From the NCBI GenBank assembly GCA_011037195.1, contig JAAEAF010014918.1, positions 22,897 through 86,896 of the forward strand: 64,000 nucleotides of DNA, read 5' to 3'. Positions 11,910 to 23,079 of this stretch are shown here, piece by piece. The DNA comes from Triatoma infestans (lineage: Eukaryota > Arthropoda > Insecta > Hemiptera > Reduviidae). Each line of letters opens with the position of its first letter. Position 1 is the stretch's first letter. A program made the position numbers and the translations under genes. The notes below the pieces were generated by a model. It did not search any database. It was not told the origin of the DNA and worked only from the letters and a program-made list of their open reading frames with translations.

Positions 11910-12245
11910 TGGACAATCTAAGTAGGCACGCATAAAGTGATATGAAATGTTGAAAGAAAGACTAGACAAGCTTTCGTGAACATGTCAACAGAAAAGTACT
12001 GGAGTTGAAATAAAAATAGTGAGTGAAAAACAAACATTATAAGAAGTATGAAATATGAAAGCTGGATGTAATTACAACAACTTAAAAAAAATAAATAAAG
12101 TTTGCACTTGAGACACCACGAGAATGCGTATATGATGGGAAACGAACCATGTCCCAGCCCATGTTTTCCGATAAGAATATCATCCTCAACGTGCTGCTCC
12201 ACCTGAGGCTTCCTCTTGAATTCGTGCTCGTAATTCTTAAACAAT
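11910..12245 (-). other. Open frame of unknown nature
   Basis: The minus-strand frame (108 codons) opens with a mixed-composition part of about 50 codons containing KNYEHEFKRKPQVEQHVEDD, and ends in low-complexity hydrophobic sequence encoded by AT-rich DNA. The first ~120 bp are less AT-rich than the surroundings and could be a decayed exon or transposon piece. The opposite strand is also open. I do not recognise a family. Confidence 0.15.
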
Positions 12246-12249
12246 CCAA

Positions 12250-13270
12250 CTACTTACTACCTCTTCACTCCTTCTTTTATGTATTACTCAAGAGACATTG
12301 TTTCCAATTTTTGTATCGAAATATACGTTTATAACATCGACTTCGTCTTTCTTTTTCTTTATATCCTTTCTAAGTCACAGCAGCAGATTTAAACTGTCAT
12401 TTTTATCCTTCATAGAGAGATATCAGTTGTACAAAACAACAACTTGGAAGAAAGAATATTTCTAGCTATTATTTCATTCTAAATTAGATTTGCCATTTCT
12501 ATCATTCATCTATCGCTCTCTCTTTTTGTTCTCTCTTACAAAACACACTATCTACTAACATACAGTTCATCTCTTTTACGCTAATGCTCTTTTACATAAT
12601 ATTCTTCATTCATTATTATTCACAATCATATCTTGTTATCTTATTGCATATTCTTTTATACTTTATTATTAGTTATCCATTTTATTAATGCACCTATCAA
12701 AATAATTTGAATAAAACATACGATATACGATACGAGATAGAGAGATTCCGGTAGAATGCATGAAAACATAATATATGACGTCTCTGAGCTTCGTGCGGCT
12801 TTGACAAAAATTTTATGAATAATTGATGAAAATAAAATAAAAATGATATTTTTCATTTTATAAATTCACTATTGGAACTTTAGAGAAATTTTTTGTTCAA
12901 CCAATATCTTCCCTAAACATATTGAATTATTGTTATTGGCTTATTTTAAGATAGTGGGGATTAAATTTATTGAATAACAAAACAATTAATCTAAATAAAT
13001 ATCTCTCAGCATACTAATTAGCTGTCTGTAAGATTGTAAAAACATAACAGTGTAGATGGCTTTCTCTTTACATCTGTTAATATAACAAAATAACAATTTT
13101 TATTAAAACATCAAATTTTACGAGTTTATCCCAATAAAAATTTAGAGGTGTGGATGGAGAAAGTACCTTCTCCACAGCGAACCAGCACCATTCAATCAAA
13201 TCAAATTAAATTTGAAATTTAAGGTCCCCAATTCTTTTCCTTGAATTTATATTAGCATTCAATAGTTCAT
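12250..13270. other. No recognised gene
   Basis: AT-rich sequence with pyrimidine-rich patches. ORFs are short and low in complexity. Confidence 0.5.
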
Positions 13271-13275
13271 TAGTT

Positions 13276-13412
13276 CATTTTGGCGTTGGTCTGTGGCGCC
13301 TCCATCGCCCACCCTTCGGGGTGCAATCAGCCTCTGGCTCTCCAGGTTGGGGATTCCATCCCCCAACCCATCCTGATCCTTTCCCCTTGCAGGGTTTCAT
13401 ATGTGAAAAATT
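13276..13412 (+). repeat. GC-rich dispersed repeat fragment
   Basis: The phrases 'catcgcccacccttcggggt' and 'tctggctctccaggttgggg' are shared with 59663-59765, inside the 670-bp GC-rich insertion at 59635-60304. This copy is a short piece of that family and has no coding function of its own. Confidence 0.7.
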
Positions 13413-13458
13413 TGAGGCGTGCTGCTGAATGTATGTTTGTAGCACATCTGGTTTTGCT

Positions 13459-13655
13459 ACGGGTTTGTTGTAGCTAGTCTGGGTTTGTTGAAGCTAGCGA
13501 AGTTGATGAAGACTAGCTTTTGATGCAGAAAGCTAGTAATGGTGATGAAAACTAGCTTATGTTGTGTAGCAGCTAGTGATGGCCTTATTGAGAGCTAGCT
13601 AAGGATGGTGAAGCTAGCGATGGTGATGTTGCGAGCTAGCTAGCTAGTGATGTTG
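13459..13655 (+). repeat. GCTAGC-rich degenerate tandem repeat
   Basis: About nine CTAG-centred words (GCTAGT, GCTAGC, ACTAGC, and a final GCTAGCTAGCTAG) recur every 15-30 bp, separated by 'gatggtgatga'-type text. The whole looks like a diverged minisatellite. Confidence 0.7.
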
Positions 13656-14032
13656 AACAATATATAATTTAAAAGCAACACTGACTGCCTGGATTTTCCA
13701 CTAAAAAAATATATAGAATGGTAGCGAGTGGTAAAGGTTGATGACGCATAGTGACTGCTGTGTGAACTCTGCAGTATCCTCGTATACCTCCAGTCGCTGT
13801 ATTTAAGCAGTTTCTCCCACTCTAGTCCGAGAGAGTGGTCCTGTCATTTTTGTCTCTCTCTCTCTCCACCGGCCTGAACTCTACCACCGGCTGAACTGGC
13901 TAAATATTGATTACAGAAGGCAATATTTCTTAGGTACTTTTATTTATTTTCTGTTTAGAAATAAATTGCTAGACTATCTGTATTTCACTGCTTAGTAACA
14001 AAGGACAGTTGCACTTAAAATCTTCTCGATAA

Positions 14033-14206
14033 GTAGATTCTAAGTTATATACACCTACACCTAGAACGGCAACTTATCAAAATTCATTTTATTTAAAAGC
14101 ATGTAGGCTATGGAATTCTTTATCGGTAGATTTGCGTGCCAAATCTGCCAATACTTTCAAATACTACTTGTATGAGCACCTATTTGAAAGTTATGTTAAT
14201 CTATAA
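14033..14206 (+). mobile_element. CR1/L2-like LINE, C-terminal end of reverse transcriptase ORF
   Basis: Translation in the frame of 14099 gives NSFYLKACRLWNSLSVDLR, then AKSANTFKYYLYEHLFESY, ending at TAA 14204-14206. This matches the conserved CR1/L2-type ORF2 ending (RxWNxLPxxLR...FKxxLxxHL). It is followed by an ATT/TTA-rich tail to about 14340, as expected for a LINE 3' terminus. Everything upstream of the last ~58 codons is missing. Confidence 0.7.
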
Positions 14207-14829
14207 GTTCCTATTATTATAAATTCTTCGCTTTACTTATTCTTTTTTTGTTTTCTACTTATTATTATTGCAATGAAGTCATTATAATTATTATTATTAT
14301 TATATACTTATTATTATTATACACTTGTTATTATTTGTATATATTTGTCACAAAAGCTGATACAGTAAATAGTATTTAATTCTTTTCTTTTAATTTTTGC
14401 TAAGGTTTTGTTTTTAAGTTTGAAAAGTAATGTGATTCTTTTCCTTTGTTTCTTTTCTTTATATTTTGTAAATTTTGTTGCGCTTAAGGTACTAATGTTC
14501 CAGGACATTAATAAACGTATCTTTCTTTCTTTCTGCTATGGATCCCTGTCTTAGGATCTTATTACACACAGTAATCTATATTTTCCATGTGCTCAAGCAA
14601 TTCATCCATAACTAGGTTCCACAGGAACAGGCCTATCAGCGGAGTCCTGCGGACAACCTTTGGTATATATGGTAATATACGTGTTTTTTATGTAAATAAA
14701 ATACCTTAAAAAAGGAAGACTCGCAGGAAGTTCACAAACTTGAGATCCCATTGAGGTAACCGCCACCGCTCTGACATGAAAAGGTTTCGGTCAAACTCCA
14801 CCAACCGGTGGAGCACCTTAAGTATTTTT

Positions 14830-15020
14830 ATATTTCTTTCAGTTTTTTTCTTGATATCTTTGTTGAAAACGGCTCCAATTATTTCCATTAAAATTCATAT
14901 ACCATCTACCTGTGCTTATCACTTTTATGTCAAACATTACTCCAGTAAAATTTATTTTTGTCATGTTCTGAGGAGGTTTTCCTGTAAAGTATCCGGTTCA
15001 GCAAAATATATGAAACTGCC
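14830..15020 (+). repeat. RepA-related fragment
   Basis: Contains the module order 'gaaaacggctcca', 'ccatctacctgtg', 'cttttatgtcaaacatt' and 'aggttttcctgtaaagt'. It is diverged and has no termini. Confidence 0.4.
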
Positions 15021-15399
15021 ATCTATATAATAATTAAAATACATTAAAAGTATAACTAGAATTCTATATTTGAAGACAACCGGTTAAGCGATAATGTGAC
15101 TTTATAGGATAGGTTTCTTTGTGTTTTCCAGGATTTTGTTGCACTAACAGCTCGGAAATAATACAATCACTTTTAATTAAAAATAGAAAAGAAAAGAATA
15201 TTTTTAATGAGGTTGTAGTGGAAGAACGAAATGGAAAAATAATAGTTTTAGAAAATTGTTTTGTGAAAATTAGATAGTTCAAATAGTGTATTTAGTGATG
15301 GGTATGGAGCCAGGTATACTACAATCTAGGTCTTTGCTATTAGGGAAACAAATACACAAAAATCCTTTAAATTAATACAATGCTACTTGGCCAACTGTT

Positions 15400-15754
15400 T
15401 TGTTAGAGAGAGCATTCCTTAGGACAGTCTGCACTCTGCCTTCAAACAAGGACTGTCTGCCTTCTGCTTTCAAAGAAGACAGTCTGCATTCTCCTTCCAA
15501 AGCCAGAACACTTGCTTCAGGAATCTTGCTCTAAAAATCAGTGGCAGTTTCACAATATGTTAATAAGTTTATAATATCTTTGCAAATAACTTGTAGTTAT
15601 TATTTTGAAAGAATATATTTATTGTTAGCAGTGGTGACTACTTTCTTATTACTAATACTTCTCTCTTAAACATATAAACTTACAAGCCCTTTTACTAAAC
15701 CGCTCATTCCACAACCAACTACCACAAATATACAACATCACCAATAACATTTCA
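15400..15754 (+). mobile_element. LTR-like repeat, copy 4 (5' truncated)
   Basis: It shares 'gacagtctgcactctgcc'-type text with 35198-35220 and the end module 'agcagtggtgactac..ttattactaatacttc', then 'acaagccc' and a terminal ACATTTCA, with other members of the family at 3935-4449. The phrase 'cagtctgc' is locally triplicated here. The 5' boundary is unclear. Confidence 0.5.
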
Positions 15755-15759
15755 AGGTC

Positions 15760-16980
15760 CAAGGACGTTTGATTTCAATGTTATTCAGGTTTCTATTTTG
15801 GTGAATATAATGTATCTTATTCTATACCTAGTTATGACCAGGGAACACAACTTGTTTGATTCCAAGTTTGTAAGAAATTCGTCAGTTTTATAATTACATA
15901 TAATTAATTGCAAATAAAAAAGTTAAAACACAGATTTCTTTTTTTGTATGGATAAGATGTGATCTTTTTAGTTTTTTGTTTGAAGAACACAAATAACTAA
16001 TCCAAAGAAGAAAATATAAATCTCAACAAGCTGTTTCCTAAAAATAATAATTTTTGACGGTATAAAAGGGGGGGTGCACTTTATTTAATTGAATTAAATT
16101 TATTATTAAGTGAGAGTGCTATTTTAATTCAAAGCATGGCTAGATTTTGTTAGTGTATATGTGTGTGTGTGTGTGTGAAACTTATATACAGCGACAGATG
16201 TTTGAATCTTTTATATAGACACATAATTTCCATACACCATCTATTATTACCATGGTACACTTATAAAAAAAAGAGTTTTAAAACGCCGCAGATGCACAGT
16301 TTAACTAATTAACAGCATGTTTATGGAGTTAGTTAATCGAGTTTTTATTACAAAGAAAATAAAGAAACAACATGGTGAATGGTTGGTTTGGGAAATGGTG
16401 AAGGAGAGAGAAAGAGTGAATGAGCGGAGAGGGAAGGATTTTCACAGTTTGAAAACTCATACCACGATAAATGTGAGCGTGGCTGGGAAAAATCGGTGAC
16501 AGCGGGAAAGGAGAGGACTTTTACCAAAACTCAAGGACGACGACCAGACGGAGAACGAATATGAAGGGAGCATGAGGAAGAAGCGGGTCAGAGAGAGAGA
16601 GAGAGAGAGAGAGTGAGTGAGTGAGGGAGGGCGGGAGCTAACTTTATGTTAACTTCGTGAGTTGCCTTATTAAAATATTTCTCCTTCTTGCTAACAATCA
16701 AGCTTACCAGTGAATAAAATATATTATAAAGAACACAATAGTTTAGGAGAAATATAGGCGCGCGCATATGGGTATTTTTGTGTTTGTCATGTGCGTATGT
16801 GTGTAATCCATATTCTTCATTATTTTTTATTTTAAAAATAAAACTAATTTAATGATGAATTCTGATAGAAGATATTTAGCAAGCCGTGGCAACACTCCCA
16901 CCACACTGCATTTCTCAAAGTTTTTATGGATAAAAATTTTTGTTCAGAACTTTTTATTTTCTTTTTACTCCTATTACATA
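15760..16980. other. No recognised gene; GT and GA microsatellites
   Basis: (GT)n occurs near 16158-16177 and (GA)n at 16589-16613, inside a ~250-bp purine-rich patch (16380-16640). A 60-codon ORF at 16317 is purine-rich low-complexity sequence. Confidence 0.5.
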
Positions 16981-16984
16981 ACAG

Positions 16985-17205
16985 GAAGTGCTGCGTTCGT
17001 GATCAAATTTTCGGAATTGAAGGTTTCACCGGAAATAATTGTTTTAAGGCCTCCTGAAAACGAACAAAAAATTTGTTTTTAGCGAACTATCGCATCTGCC
17101 ACAAAGATTTCGGGCGAATATTTATTAACCGAAAGTGCGAATTTACTGATGTGTACTTTTTCAGCTTTTCCAAATTTTCTGGAAAACAACTACAATGATT
17201 TGAAA
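16985..17205 (+). repeat. RepA-related fragment
   Basis: Diverged head phrases: 'gatcaaattttcggaattga', 'tttcaccggaaataattgtt', 'cctgaaaacgaa', 'accgaaagtgcga' and 'ctggaaaacaactaca'. No palindromic end is present. Confidence 0.45.
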
Positions 17206-17544
17206 ACCTTCTAATAGGTTACTTCAATATTGAATTTATTTTTCTTTGGTTCCAGCCTTTTAGATCAATTCTTATTTGTAAAAGAAATGTAAATTTAAAT
17301 ATGAATTATACAAGTTTCTTGTTTTATTTTCATTTATTCAGGCTTCACTTATGTATTATAGTTTATAGTTTTATTTTTTTTTCCATTCCATTTTGATGTG
17401 TTGAATGATTATACCAATTTTTCAACCTTTTGTAATTTTTTATTTTATTTTTTTTTATATAATTTTGTCGACCCTTTATGCGTCATTTTCAACAGATTAT
17501 ATCTTTTTATATATATTAAAAGGCCGTTGGGCAGGTATTCCATT

Positions 17545-17884
17545 ATATTCCAGGCTGAAGTTTTTGCCATTAAGGTCTGAGCCGAGGAGAACCTGCGTAG
17601 AGCCCCAAGGGGCAAGGTCATACGCATTTCCTCAGACAGGCAGGCCGCACTGAAAGCCCTAGAGGCTTACAGAACTACCTCAACCCTAGTGAAGGAACTC
17701 TCGAGGCACAACAAGGTACAGTTGCTATGGGTGCCTGGACATGCAGGGATTGATGGTAATGAGACAGCTGATCAACTGGCCAGGAACGGCAAATACTCCG
17801 TTCATTGGCCCAGAGCCGGTCCTGGGGATAACTGGCGGAGTGATTCGTGCAGCGATTAGAGAGTGGCGATTCGTGGCGATTAGA
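17545..17884 (+). mobile_element. LINE RNase H domain fragment
   Basis: The frame from 17549 gives FQAEVFAIKV, a stop, then AEENLRRAPRGKVIRISSD, and later WVPGHAGIDGNETADQLA. These are the RNase H E, D and GHxGxxGNExAD blocks of jockey/I/R1-type LINEs. After ARNG the frame shifts, and another frame continues GPEPVLGITGGVIRAAIREW. The copy is cut off at about 17884, where RepA terminal sequence begins on the opposite strand. The in-frame stop and frameshift make it a pseudogene. Confidence 0.85.
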
Positions 17885-17955
17885 GAAAACTCGATATCGA
17901 AAATTTGACACGATTACAATACTTCCTCTTACTAGGAGTAAGAGAAAGTAAAAAT
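17885..17955 (-). repeat. RepA solo head (minus strand)
   Basis: The reverse complement reads ACTTTCTCTTACTCC, TAGTAAGAGGAAG, then 'tgtcaaattttcgatatcg'. These are the first ~70 bp of RepA, joined to a truncated LINE, either as an abortive copy or a recombination scar. Confidence 0.75.
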
Positions 17956-17959
17956 AAAA

Positions 17960-18850
17960 CTATGAATTATTTTAATAATAAATACATAATATTGCACAAT
18001 ATTGAATTATATTATTTTATTTAGATTAACAATATAGTACTTTAATTAATTTTATTATCTTTGCCAATAAATTGTTTATTTAATATTGATTGAATTTTTT
18101 TTTTTTTTTTTTTATTGAATAAAACAACTTTTAGACCTCAATTTACCTTTATTTTGTTTTTTTAACACACATTTTTAGAGTATTTTTTCTTTTTTCGCCG
18201 AATGAGAACTATAGAGTGAAACAATAAAGACTAGCCAAGTAATCGCTATATTATGTACTGTGTGATGCGAAAAAACTGATAGAAAATGCAGCTAAACCTA
18301 GACACTTTTGTCCCATTGAATTTAACGGCTGGTAGACTTTTTTTCAAATTTAATAAAATTCTACAATTTTATATTACTCATTTCTATTTACATAAAAAAA
18401 TTCCTTTCATTCTTTTTAATCTTTACACAGACAAATAAAACTACGATATATTTCTTTATTACTATATCTAAGCGATTAGCTTATTGTAGGGAGTTGCTAT
18501 AATTATTCTACATCAATACAGATACATTGTACAAATATAAATAATAATATTTATAAGAAATAAATAATAATACAAAATAAAATTAGTTCTTATTTATTCA
18601 TTTTAAACTGTTTATGATACAAGAAATACAAATCATTCAAATGTTCGTCTCAGGTAATATTCAACAGATTGGCATGTTTGAATTCATCAGTGTCTCCCTG
18701 TTATTTTGATTTATATATTTTGTTATATATTTATTTCTATGAAATGTAAAAAAAAAAAAATTTACATTTTAGTAATTATTATTTTCATTATATTATATAT
18801 TAATATATTTTTATATTTTTATTATATTATATTTTTATATTATATTATAT
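17960..18850. other. No recognised gene, very AT-rich
   Basis: Homopolymer A/T runs and TA-rich text lead into the SINE at 18853. Confidence 0.6.
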
Positions 18851-18852
18851 GT

Positions 18853-19100
18853 GTTCACGCGTTGGTCTATGGCTAGCGCTCTCCCCTTTCGTGCGAGAAT
18901 TCAGGGTTCGATCGCCGTGAGAGCAAAGTCGGTGTTGACCCAGCACCGTGATAAAAAGTGAAAAGCTACAGTTAGTAGCGCCCTAGGTAGTGAAGGTCGC
19001 AACTAAACGGAGTGGGAACTGCGGCCTGCTTACCACACGTCCCTCCTAATTATATCGCCGTCTGGTAAGCCTTGGCCCTTCATGGCTGTTGCGCCTTAGG
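18853..19100 (+). repeat. tRNA-derived SINE, family A
   Basis: The head has a box-A-like 'ggtctatggctagcgc' and a box-B-like 'gggttcgatcgcc'. It is followed by the body 'gcaaagtcggtgttgacc', 'agctacagttagtagcgc' and 'cgtctggtaagccttggccc'. The same order occurs on the minus strand at 54758-54998. Internal pol III promoter boxes of this type are normally transcribed by RNA polymerase III. This copy is diverged. Confidence 0.8.
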
Positions 19101-19104
19101 TTTC

Positions 19105-20180
19105 ATTATATACTATATTTATATATTTTAAGTTAATTATAATATATATTCAGGTTAGTTAATATAATCTGAGAAATTATCTGATCTTAATTATAATATA
19201 TGAAGTGATAAAAAATTTGAAATGTAAATTTCAATTTAAATTTTTGTTGTAAATTTTGAAATGTAGATTTCTTAAAGAAAAATAAAACATGACAAAAGAA
19301 AATAAAATAAAAAATAATAAAAAAAAAAGGTAAAAAACTTAGAATGCACATTTAATGTTAGAACTTCATATAGACAGCATCAAAGAGATTAAAAATTGTA
19401 CTACCTTTAAGGGTGTTTGTGCGTGTGTGTGTGTGTGTGTGTGTGTTTATAGTTTTTTTTAAATGGAAAGTGTTTAAAAAACAAAAAAGTAAATTTGTAG
19501 TATATTTAGTATATTAAAAGAAAGAAAAGAGAATACTTTCAAAGATAATTTCTTGCTTTTTTTTTTACTGTTCTCTTTTTATTAAAAACTCAATACGTCA
19601 ATAATTTAAAAGCGTTTATTCTAAAGTATATATAAAAAAAACCCTTGTTTTACAGCTCCTTCTTTGAACCGTAAGAGTAGAAAAGGACTCTCTGCCTTAT
19701 GTATGCAAGTAAGTAGAATTTTATGGATTTATAGCCGCTTCAAATATAATAAAAATACGTCTTTTTTTTTTCTGCAACTGTGTTATAATATGACAATTAT
19801 TACTGAATTCCATGTGAGTCGCTTCTTAATGCTTTAAAAATCACTGCGACAATTTTTTTCTCTACAAATAAATAGGATTCAAAAATAGTCTTCGCGCTAA
19901 TTAAATTAACAAAAACAATGTGTGTATTGAAAAAAATGAAGAAGTATTCGTAGTATAATAATATCAAAGAGCCCTGGGACATGAGGTCTCCCTAAAGGAA
20001 TGCCCTGAGTCATGGAGTCTTTATCATGGGAGCCCTGAGTCTGGAAGCCGATCACATGGGAGAGCCAAGACGTCAAAACATTTGAGAATCACTACTCTGG
20101 AATGCATTATTACATGACAATATACAATGCATACGATAGAAAAGAGAATATTATTGGCAAATAAGAGTTTCTACGGCTTA
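19105..20180. other. No recognised gene; GT microsatellite
   Basis: (GT)n at 19421-19446 in AT-rich DNA. The phrase 'gccctgagtc' recurs at 20000 and 20030 in a small degenerate duplication. Confidence 0.5.
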
Positions 20181-20184
20181 ATAA

Positions 20185-20605
20185 AACACTTTGATTAAAT
20201 CAAAGATCTTAAGCAAAGCAACAAAAGCCGCACTATATAAAACCCTCATCAGGCGGATCCATATTTGAATGAAAATTTTTTACGAAGAATATATGGACCT
20301 ATAAATGAAAATGGCCCACGGAGAAGATTGCACCAACCGGGAGTTTTATGAAAAGTACACAGAAATAATAAAAATTTATTCAACTGAGTAGAGACTACGG
20401 TGGGCAGGACATGTACAAAGGATGTCAGAGGATAGGATGTCGAGGAAAATAGGAAAATTATTAATTATAAGCCATTTGGTAAAAGAAGAGTGGGTCGCCC
20501 GAGAGCAAGATGGTTGGGCCAGGTTGGCAAGGAGGTAGCGAGGTTGGGTGCGCCGGAATGGTGGGTGAAGGCCATGGATAGAGACGAGGATGCGGAGGAT
20601 GAATG
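20185..20605 (+). mobile_element. RTE-type LINE, C-terminal end
   Basis: Broken frames give FLRRIYGPINENGPRRRLH, then RLRWAGHVQRMSEDRM, then (frame-shifted) KRRVGRPRARWLGQVGKE and WWVKAMDRDEDAEDE before a stop. The order LRWxGHVxRM ... GRPRxRW ... W..xAxDRxxW is the hallmark ending of the RTE-like 'endonuclease-reverse transcriptase' ORF. A stop and two frameshifts make it a pseudogene. The 3' end joins a RepA-like segment. Confidence 0.85.
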
Positions 20606-20639
20606 AATACAATGCATACACCAGTTATAAGTTATTAAG

Positions 20640-21485
20640 AATTGAATGTGTAGCCAGAATTCCAATAATGAAAAAAATCGGTTGACCGGAAGTGCGACTT
20701 TACTGACCCATTTTTTTGTTTTATTGCTATGTAAAATCACAAAAGGGTTTCTTAAAAAATTGTCTTTTTTATAGAACTATCAGTTTTGTTTGAAATTTTT
20801 TGGCGCGAAAATGGATTTTAGAGAGAAGCTGGGGGCAATGACGATCCACTCACAAGTGATGTGTTTTATTGGTTTAGCTTTGCAATTAAAGAAATTGTTC
20901 CGGTATTTTACACTAGATAGTGTGTGTGTGTGTGAGTGAACAAAATATCTCAACAACCAAAAAAAATCGCAGGAACCTCAAATTTGGTATTTCGTCTAGG
21001 TACCACTACTTACCGCATCTGACACCGAGTTTTCGGGCAAAATTGATGCATTAACTGAAAGTGAAAAGGTTTTTTTTTCCGTTTTTTTGATTCTCTCGAA
21101 AATGGCTCCAACAATTTGTGTTTAAACTTTGTATACTAACTACACACTGATTGAATATCTATCACTTGTGTTTGAAATATTTCCCAGGGAATTGATTTTG
21201 TGAGAAGTTCTGTAGGTGTGGGGAAGGGGAATAATGTTTAGTTAAGCTTTACTCTAAAGAATCACTTCAATGCAATTAATAGTTCTACCATCGATATCAT
21301 ATTAATACAGATTAAGAAGCACTGCTAGAATTCCAAAACGGAAGAAAATCGGTTAACCATAAGTGCGACTTTGTGCAGAATTGGTTTTAGAGTTTTCTTG
21401 GGGGGGGGGGGGGGGGGTTATAGAAAATAACTATTACGATTTCCTTTAAACTTGGCATGTAACTGTACAGGATATAAACTTATCA
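20640..21485 (+). repeat. RepA-related large fragment (second subfamily)
   Basis: Modules with ACCGGAAGTGCG (20685) recur, as do 'atctcaacaaccaaaaaaaa', 'tcgcaggaacctcaaatttg', 'tttgaaatatttcccaggga' and 'ctctaaagaatcactt'. A run of about 19 G interrupts it at 21399-21418. The head palindrome and tail are missing. Confidence 0.55.
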
Positions 21486-21539
21486 CTTTTATTTCATAGA
21501 TTTTTACAAAAAAAAAAAAAAAAAAAATTGCAATGAGAG

Positions 21540-21827
21540 GTTTGAACGGCAATGGCCAGAGGAGTTTTTAAAGAAAAATAATTCTTTGTTGCTCTACGTT
21601 TCGGGTAACATTGGTGCCTTTTTTCAGGAACTATGTTAAAATTTATTGGCGAAAATACAGTATTTTACAGTATAGTAGTTGTGAAAAAGTGCATAGATTT
21701 ATAACAAAAAAAAGAGAAAAATTTGAATCAAAGAAATATTAACAGAAGAAATTATAAAACAGAAGTGACAGTAAATTAAATAAAATGATATTAACAATAA
21801 GAGAAAATAAGGGAGATAAATATACCT
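21540..21827 (-). mobile_element. PLE terminal region with hammerhead-like signature
   Basis: The reverse complement at 21630-21590 reads CCTGAAAAAAGGCACC ... ACCCGAAACGTAGAGC, the CTGA(N)xA-stem-CGAAACGT signature found in pseudo-LTRs of Penelope-like elements. It lies downstream, on the same strand, of the GIY-YIG remnant at 23080-23500, so it is plausibly the 3' end of that element with the MITE 21831-22889 inserted between them. The core is CTGAAAA rather than CTGANGA, so catalysis is unlikely. Confidence 0.5.
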
Positions 21828-22191
21828 TTAGGCTCGTTTCACCCTATACGGTTTTCACCGTACAGCCGGACTTTTTTAGTGGAGTGAAGAAAAGCTTGGA
21901 ACCTTTCACATTATACGGTGACGGCAAAACGCCGGTGCCATGCCGTATAGCAGCCGTTCGGTGCCACTGAAATAGACGGCGCCGTTGACTCACTGGCCTA
22001 CATGATTAAATAAATGTACGCTTTCATATTGTGCGGTTTTGTGACGTACGGCAGCTACATTCTTTTTGACGCCTTTTGAAATAACTTTTTCTACTGTTCA
22101 CCAAAATCTAATATAAGGGTTGTTGTGATGGTTGGTTCCGCAGAGCTGGAAAGCATCAGAGATATTTTCCATGGTAGCCTGCTTCTTGAGG

Positions 22192-22231
22192 CCATCGACC
22201 GGTTTCGGGCGTTCGCCCATCTTCAGAATGC
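22192..22231 (-). ncRNA. Hammerhead-like motif, minus arm of PLE-B copy 1
   Basis: The reverse complement reads 'cattctgaagatgggcgaac' then 'gcccgaaaccggtcgatgg'. The box is CUGAAGA and GAAA is intact. It mirrors the motif at 22337-22374, so a transcript through both could fold as one long duplex. Confidence 0.5.
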
Positions 22232-22336
22232 GTTTTCAGACATGTGACAACACAGACTTGCACAGAGCAAACTTACACTCGAGTGTGAAACTAGTTTGAC
22301 TGTGCAAGTCTGTGTTGCCCACACTGTCTGAAAAAC

Positions 22337-22374
22337 GCATCCTGATGATGGGCGAACGCCTGAAACCGGTCGAT
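22337..22374 (+). ncRNA. Hammerhead-like motif, plus arm of PLE-B copy 1
   Basis: CUGAUGA, stem II GGGC-GAAC-GCCU, GAAA, then the palindromic ACCGGU and GUC, flanked by CAUC/GAUG for stem I. Only two bases could close stem III within one molecule, so a double hammerhead using the self-complementary ACCGGU between two copies is more plausible. Activity is inferred, not shown. Confidence 0.5.
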
Positions 22375-23079
22375 GGCCACAAAATGAAGCAGGCTACCAC
22401 GAAAAGTGTCTCTAATATAAGCGGTTGAAACAGCATGCCTTCCCTATATAGAGTAAGACATATATCAGTATTATTAAAATGGATGAAATTGATGCTCAAG
22501 TTTTGATAACCTGTGTGCAATGTAGACCTGTGCTATGTGACAAAACTCTTGATGTTTCGTCAAAGTATATAATAGATATCCGGAAATAGTTGAAAAATTT
22601 ATTTTCGTCATTCCTCAGGTCTTCCAGCAATCCAGCTTCTTCTCTCCGCTGATTGATGGGATGCTCCCAAAAAAGACAATTTCGTTTTACTCTCCTTCAG
22701 CGACGATGTACCAACTACAAAGCAATAATTTGTTCACGTTTCATCGAAACACTTATCTCATTGACAAACGAAATGAAAATGTATAGTTTACAATGGGAAA
22801 AAACCGTGCAATGTGAAAACAACATTGTCAGGGCAAACAGCCGAACGGTTTTTGCCGTACGATGAAAACCGTATAGTGTGAAACGAGCCTTAGGGTAGGA
22901 GAGGAGTAAACGTAGAGAACGTTGAGACTGAAATGAAGAGAGAGTATTTTTTCAAAAATTTAAAAAAAAAACTGTTAAAAGGTAGGAGGGATAAGAAAAA
23001 TGTTTATAGTGGGGCGCGGCAATTTCAAATTTTGGAAGAACAAATTACTGGCGAGTAAAGATTTTTTTTAGGGATTAGA

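Larger units (their letters stand above)
22118..22410 (+). mobile_element. PLE-derived mini-element (PLE-B), inverted dimer with 11-bp TSD
   Basis: It is bounded by TCTAATATAAG at 22107-22117 and 22411-22421. It begins 'gttggttccgcagagctgg', as does the copy at 49006. It contains two arms in inverted orientation (22158-22265 and 22300-22413), separated by 34 bp containing CACTCGAGTG. The plus arm reads CATCCTGATGATGGGCGAAC, then GCCTGAAACCGGTCGATG: a CUGAUGA box, a 4-bp stem II with GAAC loop, GAAA, and GUC before GAUG, able to pair with CAUC. This is the hammerhead layout, with one extra nucleotide before stem II. Confidence 0.75.
21831..22889. mobile_element. PIF/Harbinger-like non-autonomous element (MITE)
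   Basis: The left end starts GGCTCGTTTCACCCTATACG; the right end is its near-exact reverse complement (22852-22889), giving TIRs of about 38 bp with one or two mismatches. TTA flanks both ends (21828-21830, 22890-22892), the 3-bp duplication typical of PIF/Harbinger. Subterminal text repeats GCCGTA/ACGGC words. No transposase is encoded. The interior is interrupted by the PLE-derived insert at 22118-22410; without it the element would be about 755 bp. Confidence 0.85.

Noticed and set aside
20376..20740. Two overlapping minus-strand ORFs (81 and 91 codons)
   Set aside because: They are shadows of the plus-strand RTE-type LINE tail with its LRWAGHVQRM and GRPRARW blocks.
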